A stretch of 64,000 nt of DNA from Clostridia bacterium (lineage in GTDB: Bacteria; Bacillota; Clostridia; Oscillospirales; Acutalibacteraceae), in contig JAFXFF010000022.1 in the NCBI GenBank assembly GCA_017520705.1, forward strand, positions 1 through 64,000, given 5' to 3'. Both the position numbers and the translations under genes were made by a program. Within the stretch, counting starts at the first letter, position 1, and each line of letters begins with the position of its first letter. Positions 7,138 through 17,055 of the stretch are shown in pieces. The notes beneath the pieces were generated by a model. That model was not told the DNA's origin. It saw only the letters and a program-made list of their open reading frames with translations, and did not search any database.

Positions 7138-8415
7138 ATGAGCCGTCTCAAGGACATGACCAAAAGTGAATTGCAGCAGCGCGAGCTGACCCTGCGGCAG
7201 CAGTACGCCACCTACCTGACCCAGGGTCTGCAGCTGGATATGTCCCGCGGCAAACCGGGTGTCCAGCAGTTGGATCTGACTCTGGGTATGCTGGACTGCG
7301 TCAACGCTCGGGACGGCTACACCGCCGCCAACGGCTTTGACGCCCGTAACTACGGCCTGTTGGACGGCCTGCCGGAGGTTAAGGCGCTGTTTGCTGAGAT
7401 CTTGGGGCTGACCCCCGACCAGATCATCGTGGGCGGCAACTCCAGCCTGAATATGATGTTCGACTACATCTCCACCGCCTATTCCCGCGGTGTGTGCGGC
7501 AATCTGCCTTGGAGTCAGCAGGGCAAGGTGAAGTTCCTCTGCCCCGTGCCCGGCTACGACCGCCATTTCGCCATCACCGAGTATTTCGGCATCGAGATGA
7601 TCCCCGTCAAGATGACCCCCTACGGCCCCGATATGAACAAGATCGAGGAGCTGATCGCCGACCCGTCGGTGAAGGGTATGTGGTGTGTGCCCATGTACTC
7701 CAACCCCGACGGCATCACCTATTCCGACGATACCGTCCGCCGCCTGGCGGCTATGAAGCCTGCCGCTCCCGATTTCCGCATTATGTGGGATAACGCCTAC
7801 TGCCTCCACCATCTGGAGGAGGAGGGGGACGTGCTGCTGAACATCTACCCCGAACTGGTGAAAAACGGCAACGAGGATATGGTGATCGAGTTCACCTCCA
7901 CCTCCAAGATCAGTTTCCCCGGCTCCGGTGTGGCGGCGCTGGCTGCCAGCCCCAACAATGTGGCGGACGTCAAAAAGCGCATGACCATCCAGACCATCGG
8001 CCACGACAAACTGAATATGCTGCGCCACATCCGCTATTTCAAGAATTTAGACGGCATCAAGCGGCAGATGAAGCTCCACGCCGCGGTGCTGTACCCCCGC
8101 TTCCGCGTGGTGCTGGATACGCTGGAGAGTAAGCTGGCCAACCTGGGTATTGCCCACTGGCACCATCCTCGGGGTGGCTACTTTGTCAGCGTCAACGTGA
8201 TGGACGGCTGCGCCAAGCGTACCGTGCAGTTGCTCAAGGAGGCCGGCGTGGTGATGACCGCCGCCGGCGCCACCTTCCCCTATGGCAACGATCCCCGCGA
8301 CCGCAACATCCGCATCGCTCCCTCGTATCCCTCCGTGGATGACCTGTCGGTGGCGATGGAGCTGTTCTGTCTGTGCACCGAGCTGGCCTGCGTGGAGAAA
8401 TTGCTGGCCCAATAA
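7138..8415 (+). CDS. PLP-dependent class I aminotransferase (aspartate aminotransferase-like)
   Basis: The 425-residue protein belongs to the fold-type I aminotransferases, in the subgroup with the N-terminal phrase LDMSRGKPGVQQLDLTLGML. That subgroup is usually annotated as aspartate aminotransferase or MocR-type aminotransferase without the HTH domain. PLP-site features visible are GGNSSLNMM near residue 101, DNAYCLHHL near residue 220, and FTSTSKISFPGSGVAAL near residue 252, whose lysine should form the Schiff base. GGAAAGGAG precedes ATG 7138. It is a single-gene unit with its own promoter and terminator. The exact amino donor cannot be told from sequence. Confidence 0.9.
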   Translation: MSRLKDMTKSELQQRELTLRQQYATYLTQGLQLDMSRGKPGVQQLDLTLGMLDCVNARDGYTAANGFDARNYGLLDGLPEVKALFAEILGLTPDQIIVGGNSSLNMMFDYISTAYSRGVCGNLPWSQQGKVKFLCPVPGYDRHFAITEYFGIEMIPVKMTPYGPDMNKIEELIADPSVKGMWCVPMYSNPDGITYSDDTVRRLAAMKPAAPDFRIMWDNAYCLHHLEEEGDVLLNIYPELVKNGNEDMVIEFTSTSKISFPGSGVAALAASPNNVADVKKRMTIQTIGHDKLNMLRHIRYFKNLDGIKRQMKLHAAVLYPRFRVVLDTLESKLANLGIAHWHHPRGGYFVSVNVMDGCAKRTVQLLKEAGVVMTAAGATFPYGNDPRDRNIRIAPSYPSVDDLSVAMELFCLCTELACVEKLLAQ

Positions 8416-8424
8416 GATTTCCCA

Positions 8425-8455
8425 AACCGACCGAGGCCACTCGGTCGGTTTTTTG
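8425..8455 (+). terminator. Intrinsic terminator of the aminotransferase gene
   Basis: Stem AACCGACCGAG/CTCGGTCGGTT, loop GCCA, T-run. Confidence 0.92.
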
Positions 8456-8464
8456 TGAATTCGC

Positions 8465-8493
8465 TTGACTATCGTCGTTTATCGTGGTAGACT
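8465..8493 (+). promoter_or_regulatory. Promoter of SecD-like lipoprotein gene
   Basis: TTGACT (8465-8470), 17-bp spacer, TAGACT (8488-8493). The -10 region CGTGGTAGACTAA resembles those of two other lipoprotein genes at 52,617 and 54,197. Confidence 0.7.
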
Positions 8494-8523
8494 AACAACG
8501 GAAAGAAAAAGGAGGAACGGCCG

Positions 8524-9324
8524 ATGAAAAAGCGATGGTTAGCGTTGTTTTTGGCTCTGTTGATATTGGCGGTTTGTATTACTGCTTGCGATAAGTACGA
8601 TGCCGTCGATGACGGTGACAGCGACGATGCGGTGTCCGACGAAACCTCCGTCAAGGTTACGTTGGTGTTGGTTCCTGCCGATGAGAACGACCGCATCATC
8701 CTTGGCTCAGCGGATCCGATCGGTGCCGCGTTGGGAAGACGCCTGAAAAACAACGGCATCGATGAATGGTCGATGATGACCAGCGAAGAGGATAACCGGA
8801 TATCGGTCAAGTTCATCGCCGAGAGCAAAGCACAGGCACAGGAGATGGCGGACAAGCTGTGTCCGAGAGGCGAGGTGACGCTGTTGTTCTATGAGGGCGA
8901 CGACACCATAACAGGGGCGGACGGAAGCGTAGCACCGCTGGGTGTGCTGATCTTGGACAGCCGTAACGTAACGTCCGTCGATGCGATGTATGTAGACTAC
9001 AGTGCAGATGAGCCCGACCCGCAGCCGGTCATTTCGTTGACCTTTGATGAGGTCGGTGCTGCGGCTTTTGCCGCCGCCACTGAGAAGCTGGCGGGTAAGG
9101 GTAAGATCTCTGTTTGGTTAGATTTTGGTAAAAACTGGGCGGAACAAAACCAATCGTCACGCTACCAAAAGGTGCAGACTTTCGACGTTTTTGAACCCAT
9201 TACCGAAGGCGAAGCGCTATTGACCGGATTTGAAGATATGGCGGAGGCGGAGGAACTGGCCGATCTGATTACTGGGGGATTCCTTCCGTTTGATTTGAAG
9301 ATCAAAAGCATCCGTTTCAAATAA
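8524..9324 (+). CDS. Lipoprotein resembling the SecD extracytoplasmic domain
   Basis: The 266-residue product has a lipoprotein signal with Cys22 in VCITAC, so it is predicted to be membrane-anchored on the outside. Its last 90 residues parallel the SecD encoded just downstream: VWLDFGKNWAEQNQSSRYQ against IWLDFGEAWAKENDQQRYQ, then PITEGEALLTGF, LADLITGGFLPFDLKIKSI against LADLITSGALPFGITDKSI. The middle part, with VTLLFYEG and GVLILDSRNVTSVDA, also parallels SecD, but no transmembrane segments follow. It therefore looks like a partial secD duplication converted into a lipoprotein. AAAGGAGGA precedes ATG 8524. It has its own promoter and terminator, upstream of secDF. A role with the translocon is inference. 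Confidence 0.85.
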   Translation: MKKRWLALFLALLILAVCITACDKYDAVDDGDSDDAVSDETSVKVTLVLVPADENDRIILGSADPIGAALGRRLKNNGIDEWSMMTSEEDNRISVKFIAESKAQAQEMADKLCPRGEVTLLFYEGDDTITGADGSVAPLGVLILDSRNVTSVDAMYVDYSADEPDPQPVISLTFDEVGAAAFAAATEKLAGKGKISVWLDFGKNWAEQNQSSRYQKVQTFDVFEPITEGEALLTGFEDMAEAEELADLITGGFLPFDLKIKSIRFK

Positions 9325-9332
9325 ACCTTTCC

Positions 9333-9368
9333 ACAGCCGATTGCTTTGCGCGGTCGGCTGTTTTTTTG
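9333..9368 (+). terminator. Intrinsic terminator after SecD-like lipoprotein gene
   Basis: Stem ACAGCCGA/TCGGCTGT with a 13-base loop and a seven-T run. Confidence 0.85.
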
Positions 9369-9395
9369 TTTCTTGCAGGTGCATACACATTTTTA

Positions 9396-9424
9396 TTGAC
9401 TTTTATAAAGGATGAGTATATAAT
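9396..9424 (+). promoter_or_regulatory. Promoter of secDF
   Basis: TTGACT (9396-9401), 17-bp spacer, TATAAT (9419-9424). Confidence 0.85.
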
Positions 9425-9481
9425 AGATAAGAAATGCGGCTATTTTTGACAAATAGCCTAAGAAACAGGAGGTCAATTCAC

Positions 9482-10909
9482 ATGAAGCGTACGCCTAAAG
9501 CGGCATTCTTCATCGTGGCCGTGCTGATCCTGACTCTGTGCATCACCGCTATTTTCGGTGTGTACGGCAAGTTTGGTGATCGTACGGACACCATCATCCG
9601 CGGTATCGCCGACATCCGTTGGGGTGTGGATATCCAGGGTGGTGTCGATGTCGTGTTCGGCCCTGCCGACAAGGATGCCAACCCCACCGCCGAGCAGATC
9701 GATGCGGTCAAGACCATCATCGAGAAGCGCTTGGTCAGCCAGAATATCACCGACTACGAGGCCTATGCCGACGCGGCTAACGGCCAGGTCATTGTCCGTT
9801 TCCCTTGGGCGAACAAGAATCAGTCTGCCGAGAGCCTGGTCGAGGACCTGGGCCGTACCGGTATGCTGCAGTTCTACGAGGGCAACTCCACCGAGACGAA
9901 GGACGGCCAGACCATCCCCAAGGGCACTCTGGTGCTGGACGGTGACGACGTTCTGTCCGCCACCGCCGGTGTCAATCAGGACACCACCACCTCTGCCCAG
10001 AGCCCCTACGTCATCGCTCTGGAGCTGAAAGAGTCCGGTAAGAAGGCGTTTGCCGACGCCACCAAGAAGCTGGCCGGCAACGGCAAGATCTCTATCTGGC
10101 TGGACTTCGGCGAGGCCTGGGCCAAGGAGAACGACCAGCAGCGTTACCAGATGCTGCAGGATCCCGACGTCAACGATCCCATCACCGACGGTAAGGCTGT
10201 CATCACCGGCTTCGGTGATTTCGAGTCCGCCAAGGAGATCGCCGACCTGATCACCTCCGGTGCTCTGCCCTTCGGCATCACCGATAAGAGCATCAGCGTC
10301 ATCTCTCCCACCATGGGTGAGAATGCGCTGTCTGCCATGGGTATCGCCGGTATCATCGCCATGATCGCCGTGTGCGCTATGATGATCCTCATCTATCGCC
10401 TGCCCGGTCTGGTGGCCGCCATCGCTCTGTGCGGTCAGATGGCCCTCACTGTGGCTGCCATCTCCGGCTATTTCGGCTTCATCCCCAGCTTCACCATGAC
10501 CCTGCCCGGTATCGCCGGTCTGATTCTGTCCATCGGTATCGGTGTGGACTGCAACGTCATTACCGCTGAGGCTGTCCGCGACGAGCTGCGCGCCGGCAAG
10601 ACCATTGACGGTGCCATCCGCTCCGGTTCCAAGGGCTCCTTCAGCGCCATTTTCGACGGTAACATTACCGTGCTGATCGTGGCCGCGGTTCTGATGGGTG
10701 TCTTCGGCTCCTCCGACGGCATCTTCGGCTGGCTGTTCAGCTGGCTGCCCGTGTCCACCACCGGCGCCGTGTACGCCTTCGGCTACACCCTGCTCATCGG
10801 TGTTATCACCAACTTCGTGATGGGTATGTGGCTGTCCCGCCTGATGCTGCGTTCCGTCTCCCGTCTGAAGATCTTCCGCAATCCCTGGTTCTATGGAGGT
10901 GAGCGCTAA
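9482..10909 (+). CDS. secD: Protein translocase subunit SecD
   Basis: SecD works with SecF to pull exported proteins through the Sec channel using the proton gradient. The 475-residue product has an N-terminal membrane segment, the conserved WGVDIQGGVDVVF, a large extracytoplasmic domain to about residue 270, and five membrane segments with LPGIAGLILSIGIGVDCNVI, where the DCN replaces the usual DAN. An ACAGGAGG ribosome site selects ATG 9482; the frame upstream to 9434 lies in the leader. The stop overlaps the secF start by one base (TAATG), so the two are translationally coupled. Confidence 0.95.
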   Translation: MKRTPKAAFFIVAVLILTLCITAIFGVYGKFGDRTDTIIRGIADIRWGVDIQGGVDVVFGPADKDANPTAEQIDAVKTIIEKRLVSQNITDYEAYADAANGQVIVRFPWANKNQSAESLVEDLGRTGMLQFYEGNSTETKDGQTIPKGTLVLDGDDVLSATAGVNQDTTTSAQSPYVIALELKESGKKAFADATKKLAGNGKISIWLDFGEAWAKENDQQRYQMLQDPDVNDPITDGKAVITGFGDFESAKEIADLITSGALPFGITDKSISVISPTMGENALSAMGIAGIIAMIAVCAMMILIYRLPGLVAAIALCGQMALTVAAISGYFGFIPSFTMTLPGIAGLILSIGIGVDCNVITAEAVRDELRAGKTIDGAIRSGSKGSFSAIFDGNITVLIVAAVLMGVFGSSDGIFGWLFSWLPVSTTGAVYAFGYTLLIGVITNFVMGMWLSRLMLRSVSRLKIFRNPWFYGGER

Positions 10910-11826
10910 TGTTGAAAAACTATGATTTTGTAGGTAATCTCAAGCGCGCCCTCATCATTTCCGCCGCCATTATGCTGGTGGGTGTGGCTTGTCTGGCCAT
11001 CTTCGGCGTCAAGCTGGACATCTCCTTCAAGGGCGGTACCCGTATCCAGTACAGCTACACCGAGGCTCCCGATCTGGCTCAGCTGGAGAAGACGGCCGAG
11101 GATGTGCTGGGCAGCGACGTTGAGGTGGTCAAGGACGACAGCGGCGACCAGAAGCTGGTTACCCTGACCCTGACCAAGCGCATCAGCAGCGAGAAGCAGG
11201 AGTCCCTGCACGAGCGTGTGGCTAAGGACTTCAAGGATAGCAAGCTGACCTTGTTCAATTCCAACACCCTGTCTGCCTCGATGGGTACCAAGTTCCTGTT
11301 CCGTTGCCTGTTGGCTCTGGCCATTGCCGCCGTGCTGCTGCTGTTCTACGTGGGCTTCCGCTTCCGTAAGATCGGTGGTCTGACCGCCGGCGTATCCGCT
11401 TTGATCGCTCTGTTGCACGACCTGCTGATCGTGTTCTTCACCTTCGTGATCTTCGGCATCGAGCTGGACAACAACTTTGTGGCGGTTATGCTGACCATTC
11501 TGGGTTACTCCCTGAACGATACCATCGTTATCTTTGACCGTGTGCGTACCCTGCGCCGCCGTTCCGACGCCTCTCTGGAGGACGTGGTCAACGATTCTCT
11601 GCATCACGTGCTGCGCCGTACCATCATCACCACCGCCACCACCTGCGTGGCGATTCTGGCGGTGTTGGGCGTGGCTCTGGCGATGGGTGTGGACTCCATC
11701 GTCAGCTTCGCCTTGCCTATGCTGCTGGGTGCCATCTCCGGTTCCTACTCCTCTCTGTTCCTGTCCGGCCCCATCTGGGTGCGCTGGATGAACGCCCGCG
11801 AGGCAAAAGCCGCGAAGAAAGCCTAA
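10909..11826 (+). CDS. secF: Protein translocase subunit SecF
   Basis: The 305-residue partner of SecD has a first membrane segment, the motif [14 protein letters not shown] near residue 40, and five further segments. SecF signatures are [20 protein letters not shown] and [17 protein letters not shown] near residues 197-213. It starts at ATG 10909 inside the secD stop with a TGGAGGTGAG ribosome site. It is normal in length for Firmicutes with separate SecD and SecF. A strong terminator follows. Confidence 0.96.
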   Translation: MLKNYDFVGNLKRALIISAAIMLVGVACLAIFGVKLDISFKGGTRIQYSYTEAPDLAQLEKTAEDVLGSDVEVVKDDSGDQKLVTLTLTKRISSEKQESLHERVAKDFKDSKLTLFNSNTLSASMGTKFLFRCLLALAIAAVLLLFYVGFRFRKIGGLTAGVSALIALLHDLLIVFFTFVIFGIELDNNFVAVMLTILGYSLNDTIVIFDRVRTLRRRSDASLEDVVNDSLHHVLRRTIITTATTCVAILAVLGVALAMGVDSIVSFALPMLLGAISGSYSSLFLSGPIWVRWMNAREAKAAKKA

Positions 11827-11839
11827 TCGAATGTGCTTT

Positions 11840-11878
11840 TATGACCACCAACGGAATTCCGTTGGTGGTCATTTTTTG
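11840..11878 (+). terminator. Intrinsic terminator of secDF
   Basis: Stem ATGACCACCAACGGA/TCCGTTGGTGGTCAT and six Ts. Confidence 0.93.
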
Positions 11879-11917
11879 TGTTATCTGCCGAAAAATCAAA
11901 AAAATTGCAATTACCTC

Positions 11918-11946
11918 TTGCTTTTTTCGATGGGATGTGGTATAGT
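11918..11946 (+). promoter_or_regulatory. Promoter of rpmE
   Basis: TTGCTT (11918-11923), 17-bp spacer, TATAGT (11941-11946). Confidence 0.75.
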
Positions 11947-11986
11947 CTATCCGTTAATCTACGATTTTTCGAAAGAGGTGACAAGA

Positions 11987-12187
11987 ATGAAGGACATCCA
12001 TCCCAATTACGAGCAGACCACCATCACCTGTGCCTGCGGTAATGTGATCGCTACCGGTTCCACCAAGAAGGATATCCGCGTGGAAATTTGTTCCAAGTGC
12101 CATCCCTTCTTCACCGGCAAGCAGAAGCTGAACGATGCCGGCGGCCGCGTGGACCGTTTCAACAAGCGTTTCGGTCTGGGCAAATAA
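11987..12187 (+). CDS. rpmE: Large ribosomal subunit protein bL31
   Basis: The 66-residue protein reads [19 protein letters not shown] with a CxC pair near residues 15-17 and CSKCHPF near 35-38, the zinc-binding form of bL31. The ending [12 protein letters not shown] is typical. AAAGAGGTG precedes ATG 11987; the frame upstream covers the promoter and is not coding. Because the cysteines are present this is the zinc-replete paralog; no zinc-free copy is seen in the window. It has its own promoter and terminator. Confidence 0.97.
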   Translation: MKDIHPNYEQTTITCACGNVIATGSTKKDIRVEICSKCHPFFTGKQKLNDAGGRVDRFNKRFGLGK

Positions 12188-12203
12188 TTTGCAACAAGAA
12201 AGA

Positions 12204-12239
12204 TGGCAGTGCACGCAGTATGCGTACACTGCCTTTTTC
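12204..12239 (+). terminator. Intrinsic terminator of rpmE
   Basis: Stem GGCAGTG-ACGCA / TGCGT-CACTGCC with one mismatch, loop GTA, then TTTTT. It ends about 20 bases before the next gene. Confidence 0.88.
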
Positions 12240-12259
12240 GTTTGAAAGGAGGTGCCCCC

Positions 12260-12907
12260 ATGCCGGATAAGAATTATCTCACGATTGCCAAGGAGGCGAT
12301 GGATGAGTTTGTGGAGCGAAAATCCCGCTTCATGGGCTTTATCAAGCCCGTCACCACCGAGGAGGAGGCACTGGCCTTCATCCGTGAAAAACAGAAGAAG
12401 TATTGGGACGCCACCCATAACGTCTACGCCTACGTGCTGGAGGGAGGCAATCTCTGCCGCTTTTCGGATGACGGCGAACCTCAGGGCACGGCGGGTATCC
12501 CCGTGCTGGACGTGCTGCGCAAGGAGGGCCTCACCGACTGCGTGGTTGTGGTGACCCGCTATTTCGGCGGCATCCTGCTGGGCGCCGGCGGCTTGGTGCG
12601 CGCCTATTCCCACGGTGCCAAGATCGCGGTGGACGCCGGCGGCGTGGTGGAGATGCGCCGTTGTCTGTTGGGCGAGATCGTGTGCGACTACGCTCAGTAT
12701 GGGATGATCCCCTCTATCTTGGCCGATCACGGCGCCACCCTCACCGACACCGGGTTTGGCGAGGCGGTGACGGTGCGCTTTTCCATTCCCCGCGAGGGGC
12801 AGGGGAGCCTGGAGGCGGCGGTCATCGACCGCAGCAACGGACGACTGACTGCCACCTTTACGGGTGAGGAATGGATACCCTGCCCCGTGGAGCGGCACAA
12901 AAAATAA
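12260..12907 (+). CDS. yigZ: YigZ / IMPACT family protein
   Basis: The 215-residue protein has the IMPACT N-terminal domain: FVERKSRFMGFIKPV, HNVYAYVL, FSDDGEPQGTAGIPVL and VTRYFGGILLGAGGLVRAYS, all diagnostic, followed by a smaller domain of the YigZ C-terminal type. The family is linked to translation stress by homology to eukaryotic IMPACT, but the bacterial role is not settled. AAAGGAGG stands nine bases before ATG 12260. The rpmE terminator lies just upstream, so expression depends on readthrough or an unseen promoter. Confidence 0.93.
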   Translation: MPDKNYLTIAKEAMDEFVERKSRFMGFIKPVTTEEEALAFIREKQKKYWDATHNVYAYVLEGGNLCRFSDDGEPQGTAGIPVLDVLRKEGLTDCVVVVTRYFGGILLGAGGLVRAYSHGAKIAVDAGGVVEMRRCLLGEIVCDYAQYGMIPSILADHGATLTDTGFGEAVTVRFSIPREGQGSLEAAVIDRSNGRLTATFTGEEWIPCPVERHKK

Positions 12908-12915
12908 TATTTTGC

Positions 12916-12955
12916 AAAAACCCACTTTTTTTGAAAGAAAAAAGAGGGTTTTTCG
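12916..12955 (+). terminator. Terminator-like hairpin after yigZ
   Basis: Imperfect stem AAAACCC...TTTTTTT / AAAAAAG...GGGTTTT followed by TTTTT; A/T-rich and weaker than others here. Confidence 0.6.
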
Positions 12956-13004
12956 CTTTTTATGCGTATAACAAGATGGAAAACACGAAAAAGGAGGGAT
13001 TTGT

Positions 13005-14015
13005 ATGTCCCAAGAGGTTTATACCCCGTGGGAGGAGATCGAGCGGCAGATTTTGTCGCCCCGTGCTTCGCTGTCTGCCGAGAGCCGCGGCCGTGACCGC
13101 TATGAGGAGCCGGTGCCCTATCGCACCGCCTATCAACGGGACCGTGACCGCGTCCTGCACTGCAAATCCTTCCGCCGGTTGAAGCATAAGACTCAGGTCT
13201 TCCTCGCCCCCGAGGGGGACCATTACCGCACCCGTCTGACCCACACTTTGGAGGTGGCGCAGGTGGCCCGCACCATCGCCCGCGCCCTGCGGCTCAACGA
13301 GGACCTCACCGAGGCCATCGCGCTGGCTCACGATCTGGGGCATACCCCCTTTGGCCACGCCGGCGAGCGCACCCTGCGCAAGTGCCGCGACGGTGGCTTC
13401 CACCACTATGAGCAAAGCGTCCGCGTGGTGGAAAAATTAGAGAAAAACGGCCGTGGCCTCAATCTGACCTGGGAGGTGCGGGACGGTATCCTGCACCACA
13501 CCGGTGGAGAGGAGGCCGCCACCCCCGAGGGACGCATCGTCCGCTGGGCGGACAAGATCGCCTACGTCAACCACGATATGGACGACGCCATCCGTGCCGG
13601 TGTGCTCCGGGAGGCGGACGTGCCCATGGAGCTGCACTTGGCGCTGGGCGACAGCCCCTCCACCCGCATCGATACGCTGGTGATGGCGATGATCCGCGGC
13701 AGTCAACAGGAGATCGGTATGGACCCCGAGATCGATCCCTATTTCTGGGATCTGCACAAGTTCATGTACGATTACCTCTATTTCAACCCCAAGGCGAAGA
13801 GCGAGGAGAGCAAGGTGGACGGTATGCTCACCGCCATCTTCGAATATTTCGTAAAAAACCCCGACAAACTACCTGCCGAATACGCCCTCATCCGTGAGCG
13901 AGACGGCGTGGATACGGCGGTGTGCGACTATATCGCCGGCATGACCGACAATTTCGCACTGGAGATGTATCACGAACTCTATGTTCCCCGCAGTTGGACC
14001 ATTAAAATGTACTAA
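13005..14015 (+). CDS. dGTPase-like HD-domain triphosphohydrolase
   Basis: The 336-residue protein belongs to the deoxyguanosinetriphosphate triphosphohydrolase-like family. It has CKSFRRLKHKTQVF, then HD metal motifs RLTHTLEVAQVARTIAR and IALAHDLGHTPFGHAGERTL near residues 110-125, and a further Asp in VNHDMDDAIRAG near 190. These enzymes cleave dNTPs to nucleoside and tripolyphosphate and help control nucleotide pools. AAAGGAGGG precedes ATG 13005. It begins a unit with dnaG (20 bases on) and rpoD, the same order seen in many Clostridia. Confidence 0.93.
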   Translation: MSQEVYTPWEEIERQILSPRASLSAESRGRDRYEEPVPYRTAYQRDRDRVLHCKSFRRLKHKTQVFLAPEGDHYRTRLTHTLEVAQVARTIARALRLNEDLTEAIALAHDLGHTPFGHAGERTLRKCRDGGFHHYEQSVRVVEKLEKNGRGLNLTWEVRDGILHHTGGEEAATPEGRIVRWADKIAYVNHDMDDAIRAGVLREADVPMELHLALGDSPSTRIDTLVMAMIRGSQQEIGMDPEIDPYFWDLHKFMYDYLYFNPKAKSEESKVDGMLTAIFEYFVKNPDKLPAEYALIRERDGVDTAVCDYIAGMTDNFALEMYHELYVPRSWTIKMY

Positions 14016-14035
14016 TGTAGAAAGGAGGCGGACGG

Positions 14036-15793
14036 ATGGCCTTACCCGACAGTTTTATCCAAGAGTTGTTATCCAAAAACGACATTGAGAGTGTGGCCTC
14101 CTCCTACGTGGCGTTCAAGCGCCGAGGCCGTAATTTGGTGGGGCTTTGCCCCTTCCACGGCGAGAAGACCGCCTCCTTCAACCTCTATCCCGAGACCAAT
14201 TCCTTCTACTGCTTCGGTTGCGGTGCGGGTGGTGACGTTATCACCTTCATCAAGCGGATCGAGAACCTCGATTACATCGACGCGGTGAAGTTTTTGGCGG
14301 ACCGCAGCGGTGTGAAGATGCCGGAGCAGACACACGAAAACGATCAAATTTCCCGTCTGCGCCTGCGTATCTTAGAGGCCAACCGGGAGGCGGCGCGCAT
14401 TTTCCACGCCGCCCTTTACCGCCCCGAGGGAAAGGTGGCGCTGGACTACTACCACTCCCGCGGCTACACCGATGCCACCATCAAGCATTTCGGCCTCGGC
14501 TTCGCCCCTGCTGAGTGGGATTATCTGCTGAAAGCCTTGCGGCAAAAGGGCTTCAAGGACGACGAATTGATCGCCGCTTTTTTGGCTGCCCGCGGACGCA
14601 ACGGCGGCACCTACGACGTGTTCCGCAATCGGGTGATGATTCCCATCATCGACATTCGCGGCAACGTGGTGGGCTTTGGCGGCCGTGTGCTGGACGATTC
14701 CAAGCCCAAGTATATCAACACCGAGTCCACACTGGCGTTCAGCAAGAGCCGCAATCTGTTCGCCCTCAATTTTGCCAAAAATGCAGGCAGAGAGCTGAAT
14801 CTCTGCGAGGGTTATATGGACGTCATCGCCATGCATCAGGCGGGCTTCACCAATACGGTGGCGGCCTTGGGCACCTCCTTCCCGGAGGAGCAGATGCAGC
14901 TGATTGCCCGCTATGCCGACCGCATCAACCTCATCTTTGACGCCGACGGCGCGGGGCAAAAAGCTACCCGCCGCGCCATTGATAATTTGCGCAAGACGGG
15001 GTTGGACGTCCGTGTGGTCACCATTCCCAACGGCAAGGACCCGGACGAGTTTATTAAGAATAACGGCGCCGCCGCGTTTAAACTGCTCTTAGATCGCGCG
15101 GCCAACGCGGTGGAGCACCGCCTGCTGGAGCTTGGCAAAAATCACAACCTCCAAACCTCCGAGGGCAAGCTGGCCTATTATCACGAGGCCGCCAAGCTGC
15201 TGGCCGTTTTGGATAGTCCTGTGGAGCGGGATCTTTATGCCGGCCGTTTGAGTGAGATCTTAAGCGTCTCCAAGGAGGCTATCCTGCAAGAGATTGATTC
15301 GGTCCGCCAAAAAAAGCAGCGGCAGGAGATCAAACAGCAGCTCCCCAACCTCATTCGGCAAGAGAAGCGGGAGATGCAATCGGTCAACCCCGACGCGGTC
15401 AAGTTTGAGCGTGCGGCGGCGGCGGAAGAGAGCCTTTTGGGCACCCTCATTCTTCATCCCGATTACATCCGCCAGGTGCGGGCCACCCTCCCCGCCGAGC
15501 AGATGATGACCGAATTTAACCGAGGGCTGTATCAGCGCCTCCTTGACCGTGACCGTCAGGGGCTTTTGGTGGAGCTGGCCTTCCTCGCCGCCGATTACGA
15601 CGAGGCAGGGATGGCCTACATCGCTCGTATGGTACGGGACGTGGGGGATCGCATCGTCAACCCCGAGGAGGTGGCGCGGTGTGCCGCCGTCATCCGCGAG
15701 GAGTATGCCCTGCGGCATATGAACGACCCCTCCTCCGCCTCCGACGAGGACATTCAGGCAATGATGGAAGCCTTACGCAAACGCAAGCAATAA
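14036..15793 (+). CDS. dnaG: DNA primase DnaG
   Basis: DnaG makes RNA primers at the replication fork. The 585-residue protein has the CHC2 zinc finger near residues 38-62 (CPFHGEKTASF ... YCFGCGAGGD), the TOPRIM domain with CEGYMDVIAMHQAGF near 257 and FDADGAGQKATRRA near 300, and a C-terminal helicase-binding region. AAAGGAGG precedes ATG 14036. It sits between the dGTPase-like gene and rpoD with spacings of 20 and 31 bases, the classical macromolecular-synthesis arrangement. Confidence 0.97.
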   Translation: MALPDSFIQELLSKNDIESVASSYVAFKRRGRNLVGLCPFHGEKTASFNLYPETNSFYCFGCGAGGDVITFIKRIENLDYIDAVKFLADRSGVKMPEQTHENDQISRLRLRILEANREAARIFHAALYRPEGKVALDYYHSRGYTDATIKHFGLGFAPAEWDYLLKALRQKGFKDDELIAAFLAARGRNGGTYDVFRNRVMIPIIDIRGNVVGFGGRVLDDSKPKYINTESTLAFSKSRNLFALNFAKNAGRELNLCEGYMDVIAMHQAGFTNTVAALGTSFPEEQMQLIARYADRINLIFDADGAGQKATRRAIDNLRKTGLDVRVVTIPNGKDPDEFIKNNGAAAFKLLLDRAANAVEHRLLELGKNHNLQTSEGKLAYYHEAAKLLAVLDSPVERDLYAGRLSEILSVSKEAILQEIDSVRQKKQRQEIKQQLPNLIRQEKREMQSVNPDAVKFERAAAAEESLLGTLILHPDYIRQVRATLPAEQMMTEFNRGLYQRLLDRDRQGLLVELAFLAADYDEAGMAYIARMVRDVGDRIVNPEEVARCAAVIREEYALRHMNDPSSASDEDIQAMMEALRKRKQ

Positions 15794-15824
15794 GAAACCG
15801 TAACAGAAAGGATGGACATAAACT

Positions 15825-17012
<1,188 letters not shown>

Positions 17013-17019
17013 GATGCAA

Positions 17020-17055
17020 CAAAAACCGCCGAGGTGTCAGCCTCGGCGGTTTTTC
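17020..17055. terminator. Bidirectional terminator between rpoD and the metallophosphoesterase gene
   Basis: Stem AAAACCGCCGAGG/CCTCGGCGGTTTT with T-runs on both strands, between convergent genes. Confidence 0.92.

Noticed and set aside
9318..9430. Single operon from the SecD-like lipoprotein into secD
   Set aside because: A strong terminator and a new TTGACT-17-TATAAT promoter separate them, so co-transcription is at most partial.
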